A stretch of DNA of 52,274 bases from a virus, in IMG/VR virus record IMGVR_UViG_3300021964_000099, positions 1-52,274 of that record; one strand, written 5' to 3'. Below the pieces are notes generated by a model. That model had not been told where the DNA came from and did not search any database. It saw nothing but the letters and a program-made list of their open reading frames with translations. The position numbers and the translations under genes are program-made. Shown here one piece after another: positions 36,786-46,392 of the stretch (its first letter is position 1; each line of letters begins with the position of its first letter).

Positions 36786-38506
36786 TGTTGCATCACCATT
36801 TCGTTCATTAGCCCGTCACTTCCTGCGAACAAGAAATATCCAGCTATATTGTTATCAGATATAACTGTGTCTGGCAAACTCTCATCTGTAAAGAAGCCCG
36901 CCCTATCATTCAGTTGTTGTTGTGAGTCAAAAAAGGTCTTGGTATTACCCAACACTTGCATCACAATAAGTGTTTTTAATTGATTTTGAGAGTCATATCT
37001 ACCTTTATCTCCCATCTTTTTCACTATTTTTTTAGCTGCTTTTTCTTTTTTAGACTCTGGTTTCTTTACAGGTTTCTCTTCGGCTTCACCCTTATCCTCT
37101 GTTTCTTCCATATCTTCTGGTTGATCCTCATCTGCATCAGCCTCTGGTGAGCCTTTCTCCGGTTCTGGCTCTTTGTCCATATCTTCTTTAGGTTCGTCAG
37201 CAGGCTCATCAGCAGGTTCTGGCTCAGCTTCGGTTTCTGTTTCATTTACTGGTTCCTCCATTTCTGGTTCGGGTTCCGTGGTTGATTCTGGTTCTACCTC
37301 TATCTCTGGTTCCATTTCTGGTTCAGACATGTCCATTTCTGGTTCTGGCATCTCTGTATCCATATCCATTTCTATCTCTGGCATTTCCATATCGGGTTCT
37401 GGTAACTCCATATCGAAGTCCATTTCCATCTCCATCTCCATTTCAACACTTGCCATCTCCATTTCTGGCATATCAATCTCCATTTCTGGCATATCCATTT
37501 CAAAGTCCATCTCGAAGTCCATTTCAAAATCCATCTCTATCTCAACAGTTTCGTATGATACATCCATATCTGATTCTTCAAACTCTGGTTCAAAATACAT
37601 ATCACCGTCTGGTGCTTCTATAATATCATTGTGTTCAAATATATTCTCAACAATATCTATAACCTCTGTCTCCGTACTACCACCGTAGGCTACCCACATC
37701 TCTACACTGGTGATAGATTGCTGTACGATTGTATTGATTGTGTTGTATAATACGTTTACCGTCACATCATCAAAGAGTGGTCCGATAGCCAAGTTTATAT
37801 CACGGCCACCAATTTCAATAATAAGTGTTGTAATTTTACCACTAAAATCAAAACCACCAGCATACTCTTGAAAACCACTAGCTACACCAGATTCTGATAG
37901 TATGTCTGTACCGCTAAAGACAGATGTATTACCATTCTTACCGGTAATGTGCATGTAGATACGATCCTCCGCATCTTGTTTGTCTACCTTAATTGTATAG
38001 TTAGTTTTACCGCCGTACTCTATATCAAGATCCGATATGTCCACGGTGTTAATAAAGGTTGTACCCATACCGTCAACACCCATGGTGGAGGTAATACTAC
38101 CACTACCTGTTATAGAAGCACATTTGTCCGTGCCTAACTGTCCACATCCTGTGCCAGATGGCATACTAGCAGGGCCTTGACCGCCCCAATCCGAATCCAT
38201 GTCACCTTCTTGACTTGAGCCAACATAGCCATTGTCGCCGTCAAGAATATCACCACTGTCTTCATTAGTGACAGTCGTTGTCGTTGTTGTCGTTTCAGTC
38301 GTTGTTATTACCGTATAGCCATCAGCTTCATACTCAATGGTTTCTGTAATGGTTTCGTCTATGATATCTTCAATAGTAGGAGTACATAGTCCAACTGTAT
38401 CTGTAGAACAGTCTACCGCTTGACTAGAAAATGAAAGGAATACCGAGAACAGTAACGCCGGTATACATAGCCATAGCCGCAATAACAAACTTTGTAAATT
38501 GATCAT
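36773..38506 (-). CDS. Exported methionine- and acid-rich repeat protein
   Basis: A 577-residue protein with a clear signal peptide (LWLCIPALLFSVFLSFSSQA). Four cysteines (33, 41, 121, 129) lie in a Thr/Gly-rich N-terminal domain with beta character. Residues ~313-398 hold 23 Met interleaved with Glu and Asp (FEMDFEMDMPEMEIDMPEME), then comes a Pro/Glu-rich stretch, a Lys-rich segment and a C-terminal globular part. Met-rich acidic repeats can bind Cu(I) or Ag(I) or act as flexible spacers. It overlaps the next exported gene by 83 bp and has AAAGGA upstream. I know no family. Confidence 0.65.
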   Translation of the reverse strand: MINLQSLLLRLWLCIPALLFSVFLSFSSQAVDCSTDTVGLCTPTIEDIIDETITETIEYEADGYTVITTTETTTTTTTVTNEDSGDILDGDNGYVGSSQEGDMDSDWGGQGPASMPSGTGCGQLGTDKCASITGSGSITSTMGVDGMGTTFINTVDISDLDIEYGGKTNYTIKVDKQDAEDRIYMHITGKNGNTSVFSGTDILSESGVASGFQEYAGGFDFSGKITTLIIEIGGRDINLAIGPLFDDVTVNVLYNTINTIVQQSITSVEMWVAYGGSTETEVIDIVENIFEHNDIIEAPDGDMYFEPEFEESDMDVSYETVEIEMDFEMDFEMDFEMDMPEMEIDMPEMEMASVEMEMEMEMDFDMELPEPDMEMPEIEMDMDTEMPEPEMDMSEPEMEPEIEVEPESTTEPEPEMEEPVNETETEAEPEPADEPADEPKEDMDKEPEPEKGSPEADADEDQPEDMEETEDKGEAEEKPVKKPESKKEKAAKKIVKKMGDKGRYDSQNQLKTLIVMQVLGNTKTFFDSQQQLNDRAGFFTDESLPDTVISDNNIAGYFLFAGSDGLMNEMVMQQWQK

Positions 38507-38978
38507 TATTTATTTCCTTTACATCTTCTTGTGTTAACTCTATCTTACCAAATACTCTGCTTCCTTTTGGCACGAGGTCCGGGTTTTGTTCCCAACCTTC
38601 CCTTGCTTCTTCACCGATAGCTCCCATATATGGACAGTACGTCCCTGCCATCCACATACTATCAAAAATACGGTAATCAGCACATAATGTTGATACCGCG
38701 GCAACTTTCATGCCCATCGAATATAATGACCGTGACAATTTTATCCTTTCACAGTTTTCATCCGTGATGGTTACACCGGTCGCCAAACCTAATATTTGTG
38801 TCTGCACGGCAGTTGACGCCGCTGTTTTACAGATGTCTGAATTGTTGACCACGACACTTGGTGCATTGGCTGTAGGTGGTGTATTATTGGTCACTACCGT
38901 ACTAGATACCGTGTTAGTATCTGCGCCGTAAGCCGCTGTAGTAACAAACAGTAAACATATTATTAATAATATTCGCAC
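38424..38978 (-). CDS. Exported cysteine-containing membrane protein (184 aa)
   Basis: A signal peptide (ILLIICLLFVTTAAYGA) leads to a Thr/Val-rich linker and a domain with paired cysteines (DICKTAAS, DENCERIKL, STLCADYR, GTYCPYMG). The C-terminal 20 residues (FVIAAMAMYTGVTVLGIPFIF) form a membrane segment. It is coupled to the gene upstream (stop/start at 38978) and overlaps the Met-rich gene. It probably faces the periplasm, tethered to the inner membrane. Function unknown. Confidence 0.6.
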   Translation of the reverse strand: MRILLIICLLFVTTAAYGADTNTVSSTVVTNNTPPTANAPSVVVNNSDICKTAASTAVQTQILGLATGVTITDENCERIKLSRSLYSMGMKVAAVSTLCADYRIFDSMWMAGTYCPYMGAIGEEAREGWEQNPDLVPKGSRVFGKIELTQEDVKEINNDQFTKFVIAAMAMYTGVTVLGIPFIF

Positions 38979-39181
38979 TATTTAAGACCACTCATAATCT
39001 TCATAATTGTCCATATAGAGCCAATAACGGCGCCTACCAATAATAAAACTTTTATTCCTCCAAGTCCCATGTTCGTGTGTTTGTTTAAATCGCGCACTTG
39101 CTTTTGCATAATACCTATATCTTCACGAATGTATTTTATATCCGTCTTTAATTCAGCTATTTCTTTTTCCCACTCAGCCAT
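38978..39181 (-). CDS. XhlA-like coiled coil plus membrane anchor (67 aa)
   Basis: The first 40 residues are a coiled coil (EIAELKTDIKYIREDIGIMQ) and the last 27 a membrane segment (GIKVLLLVGAVIGSIWTIMK). This is the layout of haemolysin XhlA-type holin-associated proteins. It is coupled on both sides. A second holin-like or membrane-scaffold role in the exported block is inferred. Confidence 0.55.
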   Translation of the reverse strand: MAEWEKEIAELKTDIKYIREDIGIMQKQVRDLNKHTNMGLGGIKVLLLVGAVIGSIWTIMKIMSGLK

Positions 39182-40464
39182 TATGCTCTCGGAAACAATC
39201 CTAAGTTTCTGTAATACTGCATAAGACTAGGACTCATAACACCTTGTTGTGTATATTGAGGTAAACTTGCATAGAATTGTGCAAGATTAAAAGGATCTCT
39301 TTGTGACATAACTGGATTTAAAATAGGGTTTTCTGGTGGTATTGGTCCGGGTCTAGGAGTAACGACACCTCCAGAATCTGGTATACCAGCAACAGGTGGA
39401 GCTGATGATGCTGTCATGATACCCGATGCACGGTCCTGTGATTCTTTGCTTCTAGCCGCCAATTCTCTAGCTTCCATTATTTGTGCCGCAAAACGTCTAT
39501 CCTCTGGTGAATTTCCTGTTGGCATAGCAACGTTAGCAAGGTCTCTCATTTGTTCACTTGTTTGTGCTGGTCTAAGTTTGTAAAAAGTTTTTGGATCTGT
39601 AAGTTTTAAATAAGCTAATCCCTCTGATCCTAAATTATCGGTTATGTTTTCTAGTGTAGTTATACCCTCTGGTATATCTCTTTGCCCTGTTAAATCACCA
39701 TACATCGTTCCTACAGTTTCACCGAAACTCATATTGTTCATTCTGTCAATGTAATCACTAATATTATCCTCTTCGTCGTCTACTCTTTCATCTATTTTTC
39801 CATACTCTTCATTATAGTTCTTAAATATGTTAGATAATTCATCATTTGATAGTTCGTTCTTTTTTGCATATTCAATAATTACATCAGCCGGATAAGTATT
39901 CTTTGTTAACGTAACAAGTGCAACTTTGTCGCTAGAATCTAATTCTGAACCTTCCAGTAATTTTTTAAATAAAACGCTGTTTGCATTCATTCCTTCCAAC
40001 GCTGATGCTCCAAAAGTAGCAATTCCGGGTAAAGAAGGAAATTGTAAATTATTAAAATCAATACCAAATATTCCTGTTTTTTTAGATGGTTTACCTTTTA
40101 ATATATTTGAAACAATTTTTTGTCTTATTGGATCTCCTGCTGTTTCCTTGACTACCCCCGAGAGGTTGTCTAGGTCCAAACCAAAATCAAATAAAGTATC
40201 TTCATAAGGAGTACGAACAACCGGATCTCTTTCTTCTAAATAATTTTTTTGAATTTCTCTAGCTTTCTCCCCTACATTAAATCCACGTTCATCATCATCT
40301 GTAACTAATGTTCTTCCGCTTACACCTCTAATACCAGCTTTCTTCATACTGTCAGCCATTTCTTTGTATTGATTTTGTTGACTTGGTGAAGGTCTAGACG
40401 TATCACTAGGATTACTAGGATTATATGTGTATGCGTTACTTCCGCTTCCAATTACAACAACCAT
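39181..40464 (-). CDS. Large late protein, probable virion component (427 aa)
   Basis: A 427-residue protein (MVVVIGSGSNAYTYNPSNPS...) with a Ser/Pro-rich N-terminus, a helical acidic middle (YAKKNELSNDELSNIFKNYN) and a Pro/Gln/Tyr-rich C-terminus (ARPGPIPPENPILNP type). No enzymatic motif is visible. Coupled to the 999-aa gene (40464). Internal-virion or tail-associated role inferred. Confidence 0.55.
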   Translation of the reverse strand: MVVVIGSGSNAYTYNPSNPSDTSRPSPSQQNQYKEMADSMKKAGIRGVSGRTLVTDDDERGFNVGEKAREIQKNYLEERDPVVRTPYEDTLFDFGLDLDNLSGVVKETAGDPIRQKIVSNILKGKPSKKTGIFGIDFNNLQFPSLPGIATFGASALEGMNANSVLFKKLLEGSELDSSDKVALVTLTKNTYPADVIIEYAKKNELSNDELSNIFKNYNEEYGKIDERVDDEEDNISDYIDRMNNMSFGETVGTMYGDLTGQRDIPEGITTLENITDNLGSEGLAYLKLTDPKTFYKLRPAQTSEQMRDLANVAMPTGNSPEDRRFAAQIMEARELAARSKESQDRASGIMTASSAPPVAGIPDSGGVVTPRPGPIPPENPILNPVMSQRDPFNLAQFYASLPQYTQQGVMSPSLMQYYRNLGLFPRA

Positions 40465-43463
40465 TATGCTACCCTCTGTATTGGTTTACGTGCGTTCATG
40501 ATACCACCCTCTGCGGCAAATGTTATTTCACCCGGTCCACCAAATAGTTGTTGGCCTCTTGCCATGGTGTTCGGGTTCATTGGTCCGGGGTCCGTGATCG
40601 GTGTTGCTATATTAGCCGCTGATAAACGTGAAGCAGAGTTAACCGGAGACGGATTAAAATTAGCCATTGGTATTTCTTTCACTGCATCATCAACATTTGT
40701 TATTGGTGCTCTTGTAACACTAGTTCCTCCTGTCACTGGTCCTGCTAAATCATCTGCATTTAATTCAAATAATATACCTTGATCATTAACAGCATTACCA
40801 TCTGTTACTTGACCTAATACATCTTTTTCTAATTCAGCAAGTGCTCCGTTTATAATTCTTAAATTGTTTGGACTAACAACATTGTTAGCATCTAAGTCAG
40901 ATAGTAAAGAGCTTGTTGCTTTTTTCGATAATAATCTTGATACGAGATCATATTTTAATAAGCTAAATGCTAATTTTGTTACATTAAATTTATCAACAAA
41001 CTCAGCAACTTCAGCTCCTGCCGCTATCATACCACCAACATCGTTACCACCTGCTACAGCCGTAGTATACAAATTAAAGTTTTGTAAATCTTCTATTTGT
41101 TTTTCATCAAAAAACTTCATCAAGTATGGGTTTTGTTGTAGCTGTCTAATTTCGTTTCGTAAAATTTTAGGGTCAATTGTATCACTAAAAGCATTCTTAC
41201 CGGCTTTATCAACAATTGTTTGCGCTTTTTGCAACATGCCATTTATAACATGATAACGAACAACATCCGCACCGTTTGAATCAACACCACCTAAATCAGA
41301 TATGATTTCATCAAACTCTTTTTCTAATCCTATTTTACCTTTACCTTGTGATTTATTAATTAGGTTATCAGCAAATTCTTTTGAGTTACCTCTTTGTGCT
41401 TGTGTAACAATACCATCGGCTAATTTGTTTTGTTTGTAAATAATTTCTCTCATCTGTTTAGTAACAGCTTCAAAGTTATCACCTAATAATACTTTTAGTG
41501 ATTCTTTATCATTAACTAAAAAGTCATCTAATATTTCTACACCATTTTTATTTTTTAATGTGTTGGTAATCCATGCATTTTTAAATACATTAAATGCTTG
41601 CTCTGCACCTTCTTTTTGTGCACCCTCTGTTCCTTCTGTTAACATATTTTTAAGAGCAGATACTTTTATTGTATTACCTGCTTTCATAAATTGAGAAACA
41701 AACTTATCTGGATCTCCGCCCTTTGTAAGAGCATCTTTAATAAAAGCAAGAGATCTAACAGACTCTTCGCCTGCTGAATGATTATCTAATATATTTAACC
41801 AATGTCTAAATTCATTTGGTCCAGATACTAAAGAATTACTATCACCTTTTAATATTTTAACTAGCTGCTCATGTAAATCTGTTGCAACAGCATTAACTCC
41901 TTCATCTGGATGCATAGTTAATTTATGCAAATCAGCTCTCATCTTAATTAAAGTTTTTAAACTATCTAAATTACCATCTTTAATACTTGATATGGTATTA
42001 TCTAAATCTTTTATCGTATTAAATATACCGTTTAGTTCTTCTGGAACTTCTCCATATGTTTTTTTTGGAACTTTAAGAGGCATAGCATCACCATACTCTC
42101 CACCAATCATCTTGTCTTTGGGCTGGTATTTTTCAGTAAAATCTTGCATCTTACTAGAAAAATTATTTTTAAATCCAGTTAAATTTATACTAACATCTTC
42201 TCCACTATCTTTAAATGCTTGCACAGCTTTATTAGTGTATGTTTTAGTAGTATCTAAGGTTACTTTATTCCAATTTTTAATGGCTGTTTGAAGAGATGTG
42301 TTGGCTTCATCTAAACTAGAAAATACACCGCCGCTTACTAATTTACTATCATTAGCTATATTTAAAGCTAACTGATCATTTAATAATTTAAGCTTACCAA
42401 GATCTAATTGATTATCTCCTTTACCTATACCAAACTTTTGTAAAGCGTCTTGCAAAGATTTTACTTGAGCTTCTTGTATTAAATCTGGTCTTTGTACAAA
42501 TAATCCTGCTTGAAAATATATTCTTCTTACAATTGGATTGGCCGCAAGTTGAGCAAATACCAAAGGTTCTAAATCAAGAGATTCCGCCGCTCTAATAATA
42601 TCTTCTCCCATATCGGCCATACCGGGACGTTTGCCTTTTAATAAAAAGTTTGCAAATTCTGAGGTGCCTTTATATATACCACCGGCCAATAATGCATTAG
42701 CATAATCATCTAAACTTGTAAAAGTTTTAAATAAATCAACTTCTGCAAAATTATTAACATCATATTCATCTTCTCCGTATCCTAATAAAAACTCGTTAAG
42801 TTCTTTGCCTTTTAATCCAAGAAAGTTTGCAATAGCCACTCTTGCGGTAGGTGGTATGTAATCTAAAGCATATCCAGTTCCTTTTATTATAGGATGCTTT
42901 GATCGTTTTAATGCATTAGGAATATTTAAAGCTGCTATGTCTGTTGCAAAAGCTTCATCTAAAATAGTTCCTGCAACTCTACCTATTTCACCAAAATCAC
43001 GTCCATAGGGATTAGCTACTCTCCAACCTTCATCATCTTTATCATATTTAAATAACTCTAATTTATCTGTAGATCCTTGACCATAGTCCACATTTATTCT
43101 TTGATACTCACCTTTTGGATAATAATTTAAAAACTTTTTTTGTCTGTTTTTAAAATAATTAGAACGCGATAATTGAAAAGTTAATGCGACGTCTTTGTAA
43201 TTATTAAATCCAACGTTTTCAACTGGCTCTCCTATCATATCAGAAACAAAATCCATTTTGTTTGAAACAACTTCTTTTTTTGCTTTTTCTAATTTTTCAC
43301 CATACACAGAAGGTCCAAAAGGATTAAAAGCAGGTAGTTTACTTTCTTTGTCTTCTTTTAAAGATTCTTCTAATACTTCACTTGTGTCAACATTAAATTT
43401 TTTTTCAGATACTTTTGGAAAAATTCCTACAATATCTTCTTGACCTAAATCTAATTCTGCCAT
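40464..43463 (-). CDS. Internal virion / ejection-type protein (999 aa)
   Basis: The largest gene here: 999 residues, predominantly alpha-helical with long charged segments and no enzymatic motif that I can identify. The middle has heptad-like stretches (LHKLTMHPDEGVNAVATDLH). The tail ends FAAEGGIMNARKPIQRVA, another GG-hydrophobic terminus. Podoviruses encode two to three such large helical internal proteins that leave the capsid first and span the envelope; order and size here fit that. Confidence 0.6.
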   Translation of the reverse strand: MAELDLGQEDIVGIFPKVSEKKFNVDTSEVLEESLKEDKESKLPAFNPFGPSVYGEKLEKAKKEVVSNKMDFVSDMIGEPVENVGFNNYKDVALTFQLSRSNYFKNRQKKFLNYYPKGEYQRINVDYGQGSTDKLELFKYDKDDEGWRVANPYGRDFGEIGRVAGTILDEAFATDIAALNIPNALKRSKHPIIKGTGYALDYIPPTARVAIANFLGLKGKELNEFLLGYGEDEYDVNNFAEVDLFKTFTSLDDYANALLAGGIYKGTSEFANFLLKGKRPGMADMGEDIIRAAESLDLEPLVFAQLAANPIVRRIYFQAGLFVQRPDLIQEAQVKSLQDALQKFGIGKGDNQLDLGKLKLLNDQLALNIANDSKLVSGGVFSSLDEANTSLQTAIKNWNKVTLDTTKTYTNKAVQAFKDSGEDVSINLTGFKNNFSSKMQDFTEKYQPKDKMIGGEYGDAMPLKVPKKTYGEVPEELNGIFNTIKDLDNTISSIKDGNLDSLKTLIKMRADLHKLTMHPDEGVNAVATDLHEQLVKILKGDSNSLVSGPNEFRHWLNILDNHSAGEESVRSLAFIKDALTKGGDPDKFVSQFMKAGNTIKVSALKNMLTEGTEGAQKEGAEQAFNVFKNAWITNTLKNKNGVEILDDFLVNDKESLKVLLGDNFEAVTKQMREIIYKQNKLADGIVTQAQRGNSKEFADNLINKSQGKGKIGLEKEFDEIISDLGGVDSNGADVVRYHVINGMLQKAQTIVDKAGKNAFSDTIDPKILRNEIRQLQQNPYLMKFFDEKQIEDLQNFNLYTTAVAGGNDVGGMIAAGAEVAEFVDKFNVTKLAFSLLKYDLVSRLLSKKATSSLLSDLDANNVVSPNNLRIINGALAELEKDVLGQVTDGNAVNDQGILFELNADDLAGPVTGGTSVTRAPITNVDDAVKEIPMANFNPSPVNSASRLSAANIATPITDPGPMNPNTMARGQQLFGGPGEITFAAEGGIMNARKPIQRVA

Positions 43464-45478
43464 TATTGTTGTCCTGCTTTATTTACTCCACCTTCTAGAG
43501 CATGAATAGTACCATCAGTATGATAGTAAAAATATACGGGTAAATCTTTTCTTAAAATTCTTTGCTCTATGACTTCACCATTTTTCTTTGTTACTCTAAA
43601 GATGCCATCTGAATCTGCATAACCAGCAAAAACTAATTTTCCTTCATCATAAGCTTTAGATAAATCAACACCTTCTCCTTTAACTACTATATCTTTTTGT
43701 TGTTCAAAAAAACTTATATCACGAACACTTTTGTAATTTAAAACTTCTTGTATTCTATCACTTGTTTGTTCTTCATATTCTCGGTATTTTTGATTTTTAA
43801 AATCATTAACTTCTTTAACTGCTTGTACTTGTGTTTTCTTTTGATTTAATATTAAATCATTATACAAATTTAACGCATCCCTATTAACCTCTGCATTAAA
43901 TAAATTTGTTTCAAATAGTAATCGTTGACCTTCTTTTGTTAAACTTACTTGTGGACCAGAATCAATTAACAAACCAACCTCTGTGTTATTTAATTGTTGA
44001 TCCCATTCTAATGCTCGACCAATCGTTGCTTGTTTTGCTAGTGCAATAGAAACTTGTGTAGCAGGTAAATTACCACCTTGTAAAACAAAATCTTCCATTG
44101 TTTTAAATTCTTCTGGAAAAGATTTATCAACATTAAATAATTTTAATAACGATACAAAACTAGCACGCCCTTCTATTAAACTTCCAGAACCAGATTTGTC
44201 TAATAAGGCTAATGAATTTTGTGTAGATTGAATAACACTATTAGCTTTGTTCCCAGAAGTTGTTATTTGATCTGCTATGTTTTTTGCAACATCACTTTGT
44301 GCTTGAATATTTTTTTCACCTGCCATTAACTCTAATTGTTCATCAACAGATAATATTTCTTTTCTAGGCGTTATATTAAATCCAGTAAGACCTTCAATTT
44401 TATTAATATTAATAGGTTGACCAAAAGTAGGACTATCTGGTCTAAAGTCTATAATTTTTATACCAGCTTCAGTTTCTTGAAAATCAGCTTTTTGTTCCTT
44501 ACCCTTATATGTAATCGTTCCATCAAGTGTGTCTTTTATTTTTGTTTCTGTTAAATCATCTTTTAAAATATCAAAATTTTTCATATCATAAGCTGTATTG
44601 GTAGCAGGATTAATAAATTTAAATCCATCACCATCTAAAACACGAACAGCATCAACAGTTGCACCCGACTCATCACCTTTTTTAATTAACTCAACGTTTG
44701 TCGCTCCAGTCCATTTACTATCCTCAGACCCATCATCTACTTGTTTAAAATTACCCGGTGTTAATTTTATTTTACTGCCCGGTATAGTCCATGAAAAAAC
44801 ATTGTCCTCTGGATTAAATGTTCTAATAGCATTAGTTTCAACACCATTATTTAATAATACTTTTACATCTGTAGGATTATTCCAATTTGTTTTTTCTGTA
44901 TCCCTAATAACTTTAAAAGGTGTTTGTTCTTGATCTATAGGATCTCCTGTTGCTGTTTGATAAACAAACGCATTATTACTTTTATCAAATGTGCGAAGAG
45001 CAGGAATATTTTCTTCTGTACCATCATATCTTATTGTTACTTCCGTTGGATCAGAAAATTCTGTTTTATCATCTTGTTTTAAAGCAAGTGACAACGCTGT
45101 TTCTCTCAACGCTGCATTTGGATCTTTTGCTTTATCTTCTATTATTGTTTGTGTAGCTTGTTGTATTTCCGGAGCAGCACCTTCTACTGATTGACCAAGA
45201 ATGTCCAAACCACCACCAGAACCACCTTGAAAAGATCTACCCGACATAAGACCTGCGCCTAATTTAATTAAAGCAGGACTAAAAGCTTGTAACTTGCTTA
45301 CTGGTTTTGTTTCTGGAAAAATATTTAATTCTTTTAACATTTGTAAATTTTCTTTATATTTTTCTGCAAGTCCACCATTTTCAAATTTTTGTACAGGAAC
45401 TAAACCAGATGTAATACCTACACCTCGTGATGAGACTTGTCCGCCTCTGTTAAATAATTTTCTACCTAGTACTGACAT
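43463..45478 (-). CDS. Internal virion protein-like (671 aa)
   Basis: A 671-residue protein. It opens MSVLGRKLFNRGGQVSSRGV with a GG motif, followed by SGLVPVQKFENGGLAEKYKE. The middle has a repeated unit of ~70 residues around WNNPTDV.VLLNNG.ETNAIRTF (copies near 140, 200 and 255: DPTEVTIRYDG, NPTDVKVLLNN, GATNVELIKKG). The C-terminal half is helical. No enzymatic motif is seen. The repeat suggests a fibrous or stacked beta region within an injected protein. Confidence 0.55.
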   Translation of the reverse strand: MSVLGRKLFNRGGQVSSRGVGITSGLVPVQKFENGGLAEKYKENLQMLKELNIFPETKPVSKLQAFSPALIKLGAGLMSGRSFQGGSGGGLDILGQSVEGAAPEIQQATQTIIEDKAKDPNAALRETALSLALKQDDKTEFSDPTEVTIRYDGTEENIPALRTFDKSNNAFVYQTATGDPIDQEQTPFKVIRDTEKTNWNNPTDVKVLLNNGVETNAIRTFNPEDNVFSWTIPGSKIKLTPGNFKQVDDGSEDSKWTGATNVELIKKGDESGATVDAVRVLDGDGFKFINPATNTAYDMKNFDILKDDLTETKIKDTLDGTITYKGKEQKADFQETEAGIKIIDFRPDSPTFGQPININKIEGLTGFNITPRKEILSVDEQLELMAGEKNIQAQSDVAKNIADQITTSGNKANSVIQSTQNSLALLDKSGSGSLIEGRASFVSLLKLFNVDKSFPEEFKTMEDFVLQGGNLPATQVSIALAKQATIGRALEWDQQLNNTEVGLLIDSGPQVSLTKEGQRLLFETNLFNAEVNRDALNLYNDLILNQKKTQVQAVKEVNDFKNQKYREYEEQTSDRIQEVLNYKSVRDISFFEQQKDIVVKGEGVDLSKAYDEGKLVFAGYADSDGIFRVTKKNGEVIEQRILRKDLPVYFYYHTDGTIHALEGGVNKAGQQ

Positions 45479-46392
45479 TAACCTATCAATGCTCCAAGAC
45501 CACCGGCACCCGTAGCAAGAAGTCCTGCCGCTTGTGCATATGGATTAGTTTGTGCAAATGGTGCTACTACTTGTGTGCCTGCTCCACCCGGTAGTAGTTG
45601 TCCTAAGATGCCTGCACCTGCTGATAGTCTTTGGAACGGTGCATTTTCCATTGCCGCTACATTTGCAGTGTCTACATCAAACATTCTTTGTGCAAGTTGT
45701 TGTTGCATGCCACCAATACCCATCAGTTGATTAATATCTGATTGACCAAGTTGTTGTGTCTGTGCACCAAGTCCAGCCATCATGCCACCAATACCACTTG
45801 TTTGTTTACCTAAATTACCAAACTGCTGTGCTTGTTGCATACGTTGTGTGTTTGCTGCTTGCGCCGCTGCTTGTGCTTGTTGATAGTTACGAGACAAGTC
45901 CTCAAAGATACGTCTTGATTTTAAGTCTTGTGCATTACGTGCTGTTTCTGATTGTTGTAAACCAAATCTACTACCACCAAAAGCACCCGCTTGTACAGCC
46001 TTACCAGCTAACTGGTTTTGTGCCATTGCTGCTTGTCTATCAATTTCTTTTAATGCTTCATTTGTAACTGATTGTTGATACGGATCCATAAAAGCTTGCG
46101 CTCTACTTGGATCAAAATTCATTTGTCCTAGTGCTTGTACACCAGCACCTGTTGTTCCAAGAGCCGCGGCTTGTGAAGCTTGCGCTGCATCTAAGAAAGG
46201 TTGATACGCGCCAATACCTTGCATAGCCATATTCATCGCACCTAATTGCGTAGGGGAGAATCCTGCTACTTGTTGTTCTGGAACGTTTACTTGTTTTTTT
46301 AATAATTCTTGTAGTGTTGCCGCCATGTCAGCAGTTGGCTGCTTCGCATAGTCTGGCAATACTGGGTATGTAGTCGTTGTTGATGTAGCCAT
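45478..46392 (-). CDS. Ala/Gln-rich internal virion protein (304 aa)
   Basis: A 304-residue protein very rich in Ala, Gln, Gly and Met (QLAGKAVQAGAFGGSRFGLQ, YQQAQAAAQAANTQRMQQAQ). Such low-complexity helical proteins are typical of podovirus ejection proteins that form a membrane channel. The C-terminus (AQAAGLLATGAGGLGALIG) is hydrophobic and Gly-rich, compatible with membrane insertion. Coupled to both neighbours. Confidence 0.6.
   Translation of the reverse strand: MATSTTTTYPVLPDYAKQPTADMAATLQELLKKQVNVPEQQVAGFSPTQLGAMNMAMQGIGAYQPFLDAAQASQAAALGTTGAGVQALGQMNFDPSRAQAFMDPYQQSVTNEALKEIDRQAAMAQNQLAGKAVQAGAFGGSRFGLQQSETARNAQDLKSRRIFEDLSRNYQQAQAAAQAANTQRMQQAQQFGNLGKQTSGIGGMMAGLGAQTQQLGQSDINQLMGIGGMQQQLAQRMFDVDTANVAAMENAPFQRLSAGAGILGQLLPGGAGTQVVAPFAQTNPYAQAAGLLATGAGGLGALIG

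Noticed and set aside
37173-37688. Long Ser/Ile-rich open frame on the plus strand (171 aa)
   Set aside because: It is the mirror image of the Met/Asp/Glu repeat tract of the exported protein on the minus strand; no ribosome site and biased composition.
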